Shown here piece after piece: positions 11,401 to 23,830 of a stretch of DNA of 64,000 nt (position 1 is the stretch's first letter; each line of letters starts with the position of its first letter). A program made the position numbers and the translations under genes. The notes under the pieces were generated by a model. That model had not been told where the DNA came from and did not search any database. It was given only the letters and a program-made list of their open reading frames with translations. Origin of the DNA: Euphorbia lathyris (Eukaryota > Streptophyta > Magnoliopsida > Malpighiales > Euphorbiaceae); contig NC_088910.1 of NCBI RefSeq assembly GCF_963576675.1, forward strand, positions 102,266,807 through 102,330,806, given 5' to 3'.

Positions 11401-14209
11401 TGATACTTTATATCAATGTAATTGATTAATGGATTTAGGCGTTGAGTATTTAATTGGTTAATTAGTTTACGGGATGTAATTAATTAATTTGTAAATTAAT
11501 GAAATTGCATTCGTGAATAATTAATCAAACTAATACGTCAATTTATTAATTAGTGTTATTTATTTAATTGGGGTAATTAAATTTAATCTAATTGTAACTA
11601 ATTGCATAGAATAAATATTATTGGTATTTATTTAAGTGATTATGTTAGGATTAGATTAGTTTTGTAATTAACCAATTAATCCTAAACCAATTAGGTTTAG
11701 GAATAACTACACTATATATATAATAAAAGCCTAAAACCTAAATGAACCACTATTCATTCGGCCAACCAAAATTGCTTTGAAGAAGCAATATCAAAATCGC
11801 AGCCACCACTTGAGAAAGTGGAGGAAGTTTTTGGCTAATTACACAATCCATCCAGTTCTTCTTCGTTCTTCGGCTAGCACCGGTTCTGGCTCAATAGCTG
11901 TTCGTGCACCTGACTACGGAGATCTTACTACCTTGTGGATTCTTCAGCCGTCTCTAGAAGAGACAGTCCGGGTATGTTTATATCCCTAAACGGATCAAAA
12001 GCTTTATTCAATCAATGGTTAACGGACAAAGATCAAATTAAAGGGATTAGAAATAAATTTTAAACCGCAATTCCGCTGCGCTACAGTTGATTAACTGGCT
12101 ATAATCCTTAACAATTGAGACAACACTTTACATTCTCAACCGTGTTCCTTCTAAATCTGTTTCTACCACACCATATGAAATATGGGCTGGAAGGGCACCA
12201 ATTTTGAATCATGTTAAAATTTGGGGTTGCCCTGCTTATATAAAAAAGCAGAAAACAGAAAAATTAGAGGAACGGTCTACTAAAGGCCGATTTGTTGGAT
12301 ACCCTAAATCAAAAGGATATATGGGTTATTATTTCTATCTCCCTGATGAACAAATTGTTACTATCAGTAGGGATGCCATTTTTCTTGAGAAAGAGTTCTG
12401 CAAGAAGGTGGTAAAGGTAGAAAGATTTTATTGGATGAGGAATCATCTAATAAAGAAATCCAACAAGCTGAACCAATACAAATTGATCAGCCAGATGAGC
12501 CTACCAAAACAATAGATATCATCACTCCAACTCTTAGGAGGTCTGAAAGGGTTTCACATCCTCCTGATAGGTATGGTGTAATTACTGACCACGAACAAGA
12601 GTTATTTGTTTTTGGTAGTACTGACCATTCTGATGATCCAGTTACTTATGAAGAAGCAGTATGTGATACTGAATCTTCTAAGTGGTTAGAAGCAATGCAA
12701 AGTGAGATTGATTCCATGTATAAGAATGAAGTTTTGGAACTTGTTACTCCACCTGAAGGAATTGTTCCTATAGGTTGTAAGTGGGTATTCAAACGCAAAC
12801 TGAATTCTGAAGGAATTGTGGATACTTATAAAGCAAGGCTTGTGGCAAAAGGTTATCGCCAACGAGAGGGAATTGATTTTGAAGAAACATTCTCACCCGT
12901 AGCTATGTTTAAAAGTATTCGAATAATCTTATCTATTGCAACACACTTTGATTTTGAGATTTGGCAAATGGATGTCAAAACTGCATTTCTCAATGGATTT
13001 CTTGAAGAAGAAATCTATATGGAACAACCGAAGGGTTTTATATCCAAGGAAAGTTCTCAAGTGTGTAAGCTTAAGAGATCCATTTATAGACTTAAGCAAG
13101 CTTCAAGGAGTTGGAATAAAAGATTTGATGAAGCCATACAGGGTTATGAGTTTGTCAAAAATCTTGATGAGCCATGTGTTTACAAGAAGGTTAGTGGGAG
13201 AGCTATCACTTTCCTTGTCTTGTATGTTGATGATATTCTGTTAATTGTGAATGACATTGGTATGTTAACTAATGTTAAGGTCTGGTTATCCTCTACCTTC
13301 TCTATGAAAGATTTGGGAGAAGCCGCCTATATTCTTGGAATTAAGCTTTATAGAAATAGAGCTAAAAGAATATTAGGGCTATCTCAAAAACTCTATTTGG
13401 AGAAAATTCTAAAGAGATTTAGAATGGAAGACTCCAAAAGAGGATTGATACCTGTTAGACATGGTTTGCAACTCTCCACGGAGCAATCACCTAAAACTCC
13501 AGCGGAGAGAGCATAAATGGCTAAGATTCCTTATGCTTCTGCTATAGGAAGTCTAATGTATGCTATGTTGTATACAAGGCCAGACATTGCATTTGCTGTT
13601 AGTCTAACAAGCAGATATCAATCAAATCCAGGTATGGCTCACTGGATTGCTGTTAAGGCTATCTTTAAGTACTTGAGAAGAACTAAAGATATGATCTTAA
13701 CATATGGAGGAGGTGATCTGTTAATTGAAGGCTTTACAGATTCTAGCTTTCAATCAGATAAGGAGAAGCTTATATCCACTTCAGGATATGTGTTTACATG
13801 TAATGGAGCTGTAGTTGTTTGGAAGAGTTCTAAACAAGATACTACAGCTGATTCCACTACTGAGGCTGAATATATTGCTGCCTTAAGTGCCGCTAAAGAA
13901 GCAGTGTGGTTGAAGAACTTTATCACCGAACTTGGTGTGGTTCCTTCTATTGTTAGTCCAATCCCTTTGTATTGTGATAAAAATGGAGCGATTGCACAAT
14001 CCAAGGAACCAAGGTCTCACAAGAACTTCAAACACGTGCTTAGGCGGTATCACTTAATCAGAGAGATTGTTGGACGATGAGATATCTCGGTGCAGAAAAT
14101 AGCATCAGCTGATAATCCAGCTGATCCATTTACTAAGCCAATGACTCAGTCACAGTTAGACCGTCATCTTGAGAAGATAGGTCTTAAATATTGTACTAAA
14201 TGGCTCTAG
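8500..14209 (+). pseudogene. Element 2 gag-pol polyprotein (broken)
   Basis: The first ATG is at 8500. The gag part runs to a CCHC zinc knuckle (CFQCGMEGHFKRNC) starting near residue 257. Then come a protease core reading WILDTRATSHIC, an integrase with H-H-C-C residues and a D-D-E core (HSDVCGP, SDRGGEY, NGVSERRN), a copia RT with YVDDILL, and RNase H. Breaks are in-frame stops at 9682-9684, 13514-13516 and 14078-14080, a one-base frameshift near 12400, and the solo LTR at 10452-12113. Apart from these, the frame reads through to the terminal stop at 14207-14209. The protease DTG is DTR. The protein cannot be made intact. Confidence 0.85.
10452..12113 (+). mobile_element. Solo LTR inside element 2 integrase
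   Basis: This 1,662-bp insertion starts TGTTGGTGTGCCC and ends CCTTAACA, with the duplication attga at 10447-10451 and 12114-12118. Removing it restores continuity of the integrase alignment. There is no internal region, primer site or pol, which is the mark of recombination between two LTRs of one element. Its 5' 30 bases match the LTR at the left edge of the window. A TATA-like ACTATATATATAATAAAAG string at about 11710-11728 could be its promoter. Confidence 0.88.
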
Positions 14210-14223
14210 TGCTAGTGGGATAT

Positions 14224-15678
14224 TGTAAGTGTTGTATGCCCTAGGCCATTCCTTTTGTATATTTTACAGTGTGAATTTTGTATCCAACTGGCAGTTAATA
14301 AAATATGTATTCATGTGTAATTATTTGTATTGTTTAATTACTTAATGAATATATATTAGTCCAAAGATTATTTACAAAGAGATAATATTATTAAGAGTTA
14401 ATAATAATGAGATATATTTCTTTGGTAAAATAATAATCTTAAATGTTCATAGTCGGTGGATAATGAATTGGACACTGATCTATCCTTAGACTAACACCTC
14501 TGTTTATTTTCTTGATTAGTATGAGATATTAATCAGAAACAGAAAATCTCATTCTGTTTGATATGTTGATATCAGAATAAATATGTGGACATTCAAAGAG
14601 GTGAATGGTTCGAATTGTGACGTTAGATAATAATTGCACAAAAGTTTACTCATAGTCAACATAATTATTATCTAGGTCATAATAGTGCATATAGTCATTT
14701 AACTTGAGGAAACTTAGTTGTTCTTGCGCAGATAATTATAGTTTGTTCCTGCTTTGTACTGGGATCTTAATTCTGGTAATCCGGCAGTGAATCGCTATAG
14801 TTAGTGGAGTAGTGTAACAAGAGTTTGCTAATAGAGGATTCATTACTCTAAGTAAATAGAGATAAATCCTAAGATAGTTATTGATTAGTTTTTTGATGGA
14901 ATGAGTTCCTGGCCAGGACAATAAGACTCATCTTATGAGATAAGTATCAAGGAATGGTTCCTTGATGTGAGTCTTATTTTATCAAAGACTTAATCAATAT
15001 TTCTTAGTATCTTGACGGTTAGAGCTTGACACTTTGTGACTCTAGTCAAGATTGAGATTTTTAATGAAAGGACTTTAGTGCATGGAAATTATGATCGATG
15101 GTTCATAATTAGTTTAATTATGAGTTTACTTCAAGTAACTTCATTCTTTAATTGGGACGTCATGGCGCAGTGTGTTAGCTGGAGATCATGACCTTTAGAG
15201 GACTATAAGTATATATAAGCTAAGGTTATATAGGATACACTTATAGTACAAGGAATTGGATTCCTAACATAATTAATAAGTGTTATTATTATGCCTCTAA
15301 TGCCAGTTAAAGATGAACCTAGAAAGTCACACACATACAAGTTGTTTGTATCAAGCTTTAGTTAAATTGATTAATTAAAAGTGTTTTAATTAATTGATTG
15401 ACACAATTGAATATGTCAATGGGATTGACAAAACATTCTAACACTGTTTGATATTCAATTGAGGAAATTATAAATTATTATTCTTGCTCAATTTAAATTG
15501 ATGGCTTTTTCAAAATACAATAGTCAAGTGTTGACTGTTGGAATTGAGAGGTGTTTTGAGTACACTTCTCTAAAATTTTTGTTAAAGGATATAATAGTAA
15601 TTAATTAAGTTATTAATTAAGTTATTATTATTAAATTATATATATATTAAATTATTATATTATTAATAATATTATTAT

Positions 15679-15719
<41 letters not shown>

Positions 15720-16197
15720 ATGAAGTAGGACACTACGTGTCCTACTCATCCACATTTATTTATATATATATATAGTTTTTGTAAAGTTATCTTTACAGAT
15801 AACATTTTACAAAAACTGATATATACAATCAAATCAAAAAGGGTTTTTTCTATCAAAAAAAAAGGGTTTTGATTATTTTCGGTGTCGATCGATTTTGAGC
15901 AAGATTAATCAATTTCTTCGAGGCTTGATCTAATCGACTTAGTGGACTGACTAGAGGCTTCACCGTTAGAGAAGCTTTAATACCCGATTGGAATCTACAA
16001 GAGGTATTTTTCAATCTCGTAGTATAAATATCAATTTGATTATTGAAGAACTTAATGATCTTGGTTAAGGATTTGATGTCAGACATCGGATGTTTGACTA
16101 TTTATCAGAGTGATTGGATCACACTGATTGTTTGTTTAGGGAAAATTTTTGAAATTCGTCTCCTAAATACCAACATGCTTCCGCTTCAAATCCTTCA
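14224..16197 (+). repeat. Element 2 3' LTR
   Basis: This 1,974-bp LTR pairs with 5306-7225. It contains an uninterrupted TA repeat of about 36 bases (15682-15717) where the 5' copy has only about 11. It also has an extra short segment (about 15840-15865) made by duplication of the AAAAGGGTTTT string. A weak purine stretch (AGTGGGATAT, ending at 14223) precedes it and would be the polypurine tract. Confidence 0.9.
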
Positions 16198-16202
16198 GGT
16201 AG

Positions 16203-16629
16203 TTCCAGGCAGTCCAAAGAGGGTTTCCCAGCCAAAGTCAACAATCCACTTACAGAAGGGTTGTGCTAACTTAATGAAGTCAGGGGAGAAGTATCGAGAG
16301 ATGTGGACTTTTGGATTCTCGTTCTTAGCCAGTCCTTCATAAGCGGTGTAGTACATCCGTACTTTAGGCACCTTGTCTTTCTTGCCTTTCTTTGCCTTAG
16401 GCTTAGATGACTCAGCAGGCTGCTCAGCTTGGTGCTGCGTTTCAGGGTGTTCAAGAATGGTTGCTTCAGTCATTGGTTGATCGTTTTGTCCGTGGATTAA
16501 CTTATGTTCAAGGGTATCCCCGTAATCCAATTGTTGTTCTTCCTCCTATGAGGAGGGATCAATTTCAGAGGATCTATCCTCATAGGACTTAGTCTTACTG
16601 GAGGATGTTTGCTCTGAGTAAGAAGACAT
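16203..16629 (-). pseudogene. Extra (env-position) ORF of element 1, 5' part
   Basis: On the minus strand an ATG at 16629 opens a Ser/Glu-rich leader (MSSYSEQTSSS). An in-frame stop follows near 16550. The frame then continues with a basic Lys-rich stretch and a HISRYFSPDFIKLAQPFCKW segment. The matching part of element 4 is at about 40448-40150, with similar FVQNEQPFCEWI residues. Element 2 cuts the ORF immediately after this. The start lies about 350 bases past the pol stop, so translation would need its own initiation, a spliced RNA or readthrough. Confidence 0.65.
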
Positions 16630-16979
16630 GGTGTTCTTCGTGTTCTTACGTTTTTCCAGAAAAAGAATGAGATTTGAGAGAGAAAGAGATGGTGCGAAAT
16701 TTTCAAGCGTAAAGGAAATGAGGCAAACTCTTTCACTATTTATAGCCGAAGAAGAATGAGGTGATAGGTCAGGGGTAACGGTCGGAATTTTGAGCCACTC
16801 AAATTAATTAATTATGACATTAATGCTAATTACGGTGCACGATTCTCTAATGATGATTAATTACGTCATCCTAGTCACTAGATAATACGCATGCAAACCC
16901 TAGAAGATGAGTTAACTACTCAGTGTTACCACATAGCATGCAAACACAGTTTATCACTCAGCATAATTTACACTTAGAA

Positions 16980-19900
16980 TTATTGAAGAGGATTGAACAT
17001 ACCTATAGCCTCTCTCAGTATGCAGAATTGCTCACGAGCCAGTGGCTTCGTGAAGATATCGGCGAGCTGCTCATTAGTTGGAACATAGGTCAGCTTGATC
17101 TCGCCTTTGAGTACACGATCTCTGATGAAGTGATGCCTTATGCTGACATGCTTCATCCTGCTGTGTTGGATTGGTTTCTTGGATAAGTCAATGGCACTTT
17201 TGTTGTCACATTTGACTTCAATTGTTTTTGTCTTTACTCCATAGTCATCCAGCTGTTGCTTAATCCAGAGGACTTGAGCAACACAGCTTCCAGCAGCAAT
17301 GTACTCAGCTTCAGTGGTTGACAGGGCTACTAATGACTTCTTCTTGCTGAACCAAGATACAAGACTGTTTTTGAGAAAGTGACAACCTCCTGAGGTGCTC
17401 TTTCATTCCAGCTTGTCTCGTCCATAGTCAACATCAGTATATCCAAGGAGTGTGAACTTAGCAGTGTTGGGATACCATAGACCTACATTTACTGAGCCTT
17501 GCAAATATCTAAGGATTCTTTTTACAGCTATGTAATGAGATTCCTTAGGGTTAGCTTGATATCTAGCACAGTAACATACTGAGAACTGAATATCTGGCCT
17601 ACTTGCCGTAAAATAAAGTAGAGAGCCAATCATACCTCTGTACAACTTACTGTATACTGACTTACCATGTTCATCAGCTGAGAGGATAGTGTCAGTACCC
17701 ATAGGGGTGGATATCGACTTACAATTTTCCATTTCATACTTCTTCAATATTTCCTTTGCATATTTAGTTTGGCTGATAAAGATTCCATTTTTGCCTTGCT
17801 TGATTTGAAGTCCAAGAAAGAAGTTGAGTTCTCCCATCATGGACATTTCAAACTCAGTTTGCATCTGTTTACTAAATTCCTTGCAAAGAGACTCATTAGT
17901 AGCACCGAAAATTATATCGTCAATATATATTTGTGCCAGTAGGGTATCTTTACCCTTTTTCTTTATAAATAAGGTTGTATCAGCTTTTCCTCTGACATAA
18001 TTTCTAGTAAGCAAGAAACTTGTTAAGCGTTTATACCAAGCACGTGTTGCTTGTTTCAGGCCATACAGAGCCTTTTTGAGTTTATAAACATAGTTTGGGA
18101 ACATTGGATCCTTAAACCCTGGAGGTTGATTAACATATACCTCCTCATTTATAACTCCATTCAAAAATGCACGTTTGACATCCATTTGGAATAATTTAAA
18201 GTTCATGAAACTAGCATATGCACATAATATTCTAATTGCCTCTAACCTTGCCACTGGGGCAAAGGTCTCACCGTAGTCAATACCTTCCTACTGACTGTAT
18301 CCTTGAGTAATGAGTCTTGCTTTGTTCCTGACTATGTTTCCTTGCTCATCGAGTTTGTTGCGGAAGATCCATCTCGTTCCTATTGTCTTCTAACTTTGAG
18401 GATGTGGCACTAAGTCCCAAACTTCATTCCTTCTGAATTGGTCAAGATCTTCTTGCATTGCACCCATCCAGACTTCATCGTTCTCAGCTTCTGAAAAATT
18501 CTTTGGTTCCAGAACTGAGACGAAAGCTACGTTGCTGAAGTACCTCCTGAATTGATTTCTTGTCATGAGATGATTCTCAGCAGCATCGAGAATATTGCTT
18601 TCAGAATGTCCTTTAGGGATTCTGATTTCTCTCGGTAGTGTAATTCCTCAACACTTTGTGTTTCAACAATATCTGCAACTGTAGATTGGTCAGTAAAGAT
18701 GATTTCGGTTTCGTTTTTACCTTTAGTGAGTCCGTGTGGGAATGGTTCAGTAGGAGCGCTCAACTCAGCGGGTGCTAGGCTGGAATCATCTTCTGTTATC
18801 TGATTGACCTTCTCTGTAGGGTTAGTTTCATCGAACTCAATATGAACTGACTCTTCTAAAGCCTAAGTTCGTTCGTTGAAAATTCTATATGCTTTGCTGT
18901 TTGTTGAGTAGCCTAAAAAGATGTCTTCATCAACCTTTGAATCAAATTTTGCAAGGTTGTCTTTGGTATTTAAAATAAAACATTTACAACCAAAGGCACG
19001 AAAATAACTTATGTTAGGTTTTCGTCCTTTCCAAAGTTCATATGGGGTTTTCCTCAGTATAGGTCTGACTAGAGCCCTATTGATTATATAGCATGTTGTG
19101 TTAACAACTTCTCCCCAGAAGTACTTTGGAAGCTTATTCTCACTCAGCATTGTCCTGACCATTTCAACCAGAGTTATATTCTTCCTCTCAACTACCCCAT
19201 TTTGTTGAGGAGTCCTAGGAGCAGAAAAATTATGGTCAATGCCACTGGCTTCATAGAATTCCTCGAACAGTTGGTTCTTGAATTCTCCACCATTATCACT
19301 TCGGATATGAGCGATTTTTAGGTCCTTATAGTTTTCAATTTTTCTACACAGTGTTGAAAACATCTCAAATGTTTCATCCTTGCTACTGAGCAAGATGACC
19401 CGTGTATAACGAGAGAAGTCATCTACAATGACTAAGGAAAATCGTCTACCATCCAAGTTCAGTGGTTGGACTGGCCCGAAGAGATCCAAGTGTAGTAACT
19501 CCAAAGGATGCTTGGTTGACACCATGTTTTTACTTTGAAAAGATTTTCTAGTTTGTTTTCTGTACTGACAAGCATTACACAATTGATCATTTTCAAACTT
19601 AAGTTTTGGCAAACCCTCAACTAATTGCTTTCTTGCTAATTTGGCCAGGAGGTCCATGCTTACATGACTAAGTCTCCTGTGCCATAGCCAGGAATTTTCT
19701 TCCTTTGAGACTAAGCATATTTCTTTTGAAAACTTCTTTTCCAAGTTCAGCATAAAGACATTATCTATTCGAGGAGCAATTAAAATTAACTCATTGGTCT
19801 TGCTCTCGATTATTTGACATCTAGAGGCATCAAATATAACTTTTCTACCACTGTCATACAGCTGAGCTACGTTTAATAGGTTATACTCAAGTCCTCTAAC

Positions 19901-20185
19901 TAGGGAGACAGACTCAATAGTAGGGTTTCCACCAATGGTTCCTGACCCAACTATTTTACCTTTCTTGTTGTCTCTAAAACTTACGCTTCCTCCACGTTTG
20001 TGCACAAGTGTGATGAACTGAGTTTCATCACCCGTCATATGTCTTGAGCATACGCTATCAATATACCATAGTTTTGACTTCTCAGCACACCTCAGGCCTA
20101 CCTCAGCGGCTTGTTCATCATTGTCTGATGCATAGGAGGGTTCAGCTTGCTCAGTGGCATAGGGCTCAGCAAGCTCATCAGCCAT
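16980..20185 (-). pseudogene. Element 1 pol: protease, integrase, RT, RNase H
   Basis: The order on the minus strand is copia-type. A protease core (YIDSVCSRHMTG) comes first, then the integrase zinc motif (WHRRLSH and CNACQ) and its catalytic core (LDLFGP, SDNGGEF, NGVVERKN). RT follows with IYIDDIIFG, then RNase H ending at a stop at 16980-16982. Open stretches are 20185-18863, 18763-18563 and 18254-17403. In-frame stops and frame changes separate them. The protease D-S-G is D-S-V. The same domains in element 4 align throughout. Confidence 0.85.
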
Positions 20186-21262
20186 GAAGCAAATATTTAC
20201 TGACTCAGTGGCACCAGCTTCAGAGGATGATGAATCGTCGTTGTCACTCTAGGTTGCCACCATTGCCTTCTTGTCATTCTTCTTCTCCTTCTTGAGAGTA
20301 GGGCAGCTTGACTTGATATGGCCAGGTTGATGACATTCAAAGCAAGTAATTGGCTTTGAGCTCTCTTTTCTGACTTTGTTGTCATTATACTCAGCCTTGT
20401 ACTTGTCATACTTCCGGTATGGCTTCTTTCCATATTTATCATTCTTCCGGAACAACCTTTTCATTTTTCTAGTAAACCTAGTCATTTCCTCATCATCTGA
20501 CGAGCTGTTGTCAGTGGAGTTTGCCTTCATGATAAGAGACTTTTGCTTCTTATCCTCTGACTTTTCATTAACCTCGAAGTTCTTCATTGAGATCTCATGA
20601 GTCAGTAGATATCCAATGAGCTCATCATACTTATAGGTGGTCAGGTCTTGAGCTTCCTCAACATTAGTCTTATTGGCTTGCCAGTTCTTTGGAAGGCTCC
20701 TCAGTATTTTCTTGACTTGCTCCTCTTCAGAGAAGTTCTTTCCAAGTCTCTTGAGCTCGTTTATAATGTTGCTGAATCTTGAGTTCATCTCAGAGATGCC
20801 TTCACCGTCATTCATCTCGAACAGCTCATAGAGCCTAATGTGTTGGTTCACCTTTGATTCTTTGACCTTGCTGGTTCCTTCGTAGGTGACCTCGAGCTTC
20901 TTCCAAATTTCTTGTGCTGACTCACAACCCGAAATCTTATTGTACTCTGCAACATCTAGCGCATAATGAAGCATGTTTATAGCCGAGGCATGGTTTTGCA
21001 ATTTCTTAAGGTCATCCTCAGTCCACTTTGCCTCATCTTTGACAACTTTTACGTTGTCAACATTTTCATAAGGAACAAACGGGCCTTGAACTATTGCTAG
21101 CCATGCACTCATGTTTGTTGCCTGAATGAAATTTTTCATCCTGTTCTTCCAAAAGGTATAGTTTGACCCGAAGAACAGTGGAGGCCTAGTGATAGATTAA
21201 CCCTCAAGTAATATCTGAGTTGTTTGATTTCCTGGAAGGAAACAAGTGCTATTTTCAGCCAT
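20186..21262 (-). pseudogene. Element 1 gag
   Basis: An ATG at 21262 opens the frame, with a stop near 21198. The main open part is 21139-20249. It has the helical copia gag domain (WKNRMKNF, SAQEIWKKLE, LKRLGKNFSEEEQVKKILRSLP) and one CCHC knuckle (CFECHQPGHIKSSC). A TAG near 20248 replaces the Trp found in element 4. Gag then passes directly into the protease. The coiled coil and the second and third zinc knuckles present in element 4 are absent here, most simply by an internal deletion. Confidence 0.8.
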
Positions 21263-21311
21263 AGCAGGGATCAGCTCAAGATAGTTTTATCTTGTGCGTT
21301 GAGCTACTGGA

Positions 21312-21323
21312 GCTCTGATACCA
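21312..21323 (-). other. Element 1 primer binding site
   Basis: On the minus strand the sequence directly after the 5' LTR reads AG then TGGTATCAGAGC. This is the standard plant copia site complementary to the 3' end of initiator tRNA-Met. It fixes the orientation of the element and the inner edge of the LTR. Confidence 0.9.
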
Positions 21324-21325
21324 CT

Positions 21326-22672
21326 TGTTGGTCCCTTGTGACCCACATATTAGTTCCTAAGGGGGGGGGGGATAAGGAACTATTTAAAAAATTTATCCTT
21401 TAAGGCTAACTTAGTTCTTATATCACTTAAGATATTTCTTTTAATGCTTAGCACAGATATTGAGTGAGGTCAGAGGCAACGTTAGTTAATCAAAGACTAA
21501 GGCTGCTTCTACCGTTGAGTCAGGAGATAGCACTAAGAAGTCTACTCCTGAGTTCAGTATCAATAAACACAACTCAACGTTATATTAGTTAGGCATTTTA
21601 CTAGGCACAATATAAAGCAAGCATATAAGGAGTTGAGGGTTAGAAGATGTTACTCAGCAGATTTATCCTGGTTCGGCCTCCTGCCTATGTCCAGTCCCCG
21701 GAATCCTTCCGAGCTTTAATCCACTACTGAGCTCTTTTAGATAGAGCACAAACATCTTACAATAGATTTACAGAGTACCTTCCTCTACAAACCTATACTC
21801 AGTGCTAAGAGTAGTTACAGAGTACCTTCCTCTATATCTACCTACACTCAGCACTAGCTACCTCTGAATGCTAACAACTCAGCAACTCAGAGTCTCCTCT
21901 CAATTTAAGAATTGATAATTTTGTTCTATTACAAAGAACACTTGTATGATCTAGTTCAAACATTTACACAAAGATTGGAATTGGTGTAAGATTACTTTGC
22001 TTTTTTGCACAGAAACTTCAAGTGAGAATTGGCTCAGCGGTTCGACTATTTGAAGATCTACGTCGAATGAAGCAAATGAAGGGCCTATTTATAGTGACAC
22101 CTGAGCCTTCAGTGGTTTCAAATTTCGAAATAACCGTTGGAGGGAAACGGCTCTGCTGTCCCTTTCTCTCCCCAGTGCCCAGAGTCTTCGGCCAATAAGA
22201 ACGTTGCATTTTCTGCGTTGATCAGTGCTCAGATGCTTTTGGTCAGTAAGCGTCAGGTTGTCTCTCCATTTATGGCAAAGTCTTATCGACAACCTTCTGT
22301 TGCGTCTGAACTGTTCCCTGAATGGATTAGCTTTATCTACAAGTTGGTTGAGTCAACTTCTTCTTGTCTCTTGTCCATTTTACTCAACAGCTTCGTGGTG
22401 AAGCTGTTAGCAAGCCTTCTGGATTCTTCTATCCGCTGGGTTGGGTTGATCTATAAGCTTGGATTTGTAGCTTGGGCTTTAGACTTGTCTTCATGGGCTT
22501 TGGGACTTGGTCTTAATGTCTTTCAATACTTGTGACTTAAATACTCAACACTTGAACAAACACATTAGTAACAAATAAATCAAAGTATTTAAATTTAATG
22601 TGTTGGAATATTTTATCAATGAGATTTAATAATTTTATCAAATCAAAATCATTGTGGAAATGTGTTTCAACA
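21326..22672 (-). repeat. Element 1 5' LTR
   Basis: This 1,347-bp LTR begins TGTTGGTCCC and ends TTTCAACA on the plus strand, with the TSD ctttc next to it. It carries the G-run hairpin (about 21351-21380, eleven G), next to the primer site in the sense of the element. It retains short segments missing from the 3' copy. Confidence 0.9.
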
Positions 22673-22677
22673 CTTTC

Positions 22678-23330
22678 CACCCACTCCCGAAGAGTTTCAT
22701 GAGGCTCCTATACTAGGTAGTTCAAATCTTGCATAGTCTTGCTTTCGAGGATGCACGTGATAAAATGTTTGGCAAACTCATTTGCCATTTGGTTGAACAT
22801 CCATATGGATTCCGGAAGGAGCTGATCATACCCGTCGACTATAGACTCCTTGAGTGTAGTGGGAAAAATCCTACACATATGTACATATATGGCAGTGGTG
22901 GTTTCTAAAGCTTTGTGGAAGTTCTTCATGTGCATGGTCGGACCTTCCATCCTATTATACTATTTTAACATTGGGTACTTGAATCCCCGAGATATATGTT
23001 TGTCCATAATTTCTGCACATAACGGTGTGTTGACATTTGTCATCTTGGGTATCCTAGAATCTATCCCTGCATCAACCATGTCATTCTGAAGCTCCTTTCG
23101 GATAAGATTATACATTTCTTCCTTAAGGAGAGGAGCTTCACCTTCATGCGCTCTCTAGTTCGGTTTAGGATGCCGTTAATCCTCAGATTTTGGTCCTGAA
23201 GCCTTTATTCGATTTTCCTCAGAGTTCCGAAGATGAAATTCGGCGGAACTTTGGCAGATGGTCTCCTTTCGCTTGGATTCATAGGAACCAAGGTTGTAAA
23301 AAACTCTAGGTGCTAGTCGGGGGAACATGG
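22678..23330 (-). pseudogene. Ty3/gypsy gag fragment, upstream part
   Basis: The minus-strand frame 22950-22708 reads like a gypsy retrotransposon gag domain: MCRIFPTTLKES, YDQLLPESI, FNQMANEFAKHF and a final KTMQDLNYLV. Further upstream residues of gag can be followed to about 23330 with stops. Together with 36-2100 this forms one gypsy relic, interrupted by element 1 exactly at the ctttc duplication. Confidence 0.65.
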
Positions 23331-23813
23331 CCCTCGAGGATTAATCAGATTTGTATTTTCATATTTTTTTACTTGATTAATCAACAAATTGTTATATAAA
23401 TTCAATTAAAATATGTATTATACTATCTAAAAATAATAATATAAAATTATTTAATATAGAAAAACACGTATATTTTTAATATATATGTCTAAAAATATGC
23501 AAACATTAATATTTCAACAACAATATCATTAAAACAATTCAAAAGTGAATTATAATAAAGCAAAAAGTAAATTCACAATAATACTCAATTTATGAAATCC
23601 CCAAACTATTTCGATTTGAATTCTATTCGAATTCGAATATTTATATATTCTATTGTTTTCTATTGTTTTCTTCTATTATTTTGAATATTATTATTAAATA
23701 GATTATTATTTATTATTAAAATTTCTATTTTTTATTATTAAACTTTTTTTATTAAAAGAATATATTCTAATTATATATATTTTTCTATTTTTATATTCTA
23801 TTTTTCTATTATT
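23331..23813. other. AT-rich stretch without a gene
   Basis: This is very AT-rich sequence with TATT and ATTT runs. I see no ORF. The border at about 23300-23345 (GTTGTAAAAAACTCTAGGTG) looks like a junction between the gypsy relic and another repeat. Because a hAT transposase start lies just beyond the LINE, this may be the 5' non-coding part of that hAT element. No terminal inverted repeat could be matched. Confidence 0.4.
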
Positions 23814-23830
23814 ACATATATTTTTAGATA

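Larger units (their letters stand above)
5306..16197 (+). mobile_element. Element 2: BARE/Angela-like Ty1/copia retrotransposon nested in element 1
   Basis: This plus-strand LTR retrotransposon has LTRs at 5306-7225 and 14224-16197. Both begin TGTAAGTG and end CCTTCA. The TSD ggtag is intact on both sides (5301-5305 and 16198-16202). Between the LTRs are a degenerate tRNA-Met primer site, a long leader and one gag-pol frame (8500-14209). The long LTRs and the integrase and RT sequence style match the BARE-1/Angela branch of Ty1/copia. It interrupts the extra ORF of element 1 and is therefore younger than element 1. A solo LTR at 10452-12113 interrupts its integrase. Confidence 0.9.
2106..22672 (-). 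mobile_element. Element 1: SIRE/Maximus-like Ty1/copia retrotransposon with extra ORF
   Basis: This is a minus-strand LTR retrotransposon bounded by LTRs at 2106-3429 (3' LTR) and 21326-22672 (5' LTR). The five-base duplication ctttc lies on both sides (2101-2105 and 22673-22677). The order along the element is 5' LTR, tRNA-Met primer site, gag, protease, integrase, RT, RNase H, an additional ORF, 3' LTR. Protease-IN-RT order makes it Ty1/copia. The long LTR and the ORF after pol resemble the SIRE/Maximus group. It is inserted in gypsy gag and is itself split by element 2 at 5306-16197. Several stops and frameshifts show that it is dead. Confidence 0.9.

Noticed and set aside
12936..13244. 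Second ORF within element 2 RT
   Set aside because: It is a shadow of the RT frame, which carries the recognised motifs.
21312..21323. tRNA-like sequence TGGTATCAGAGC at four sites
   Set aside because: These are primer binding sites complementary to the tRNA 3' end. No cloverleaf surrounds them, so they are not tRNA genes.
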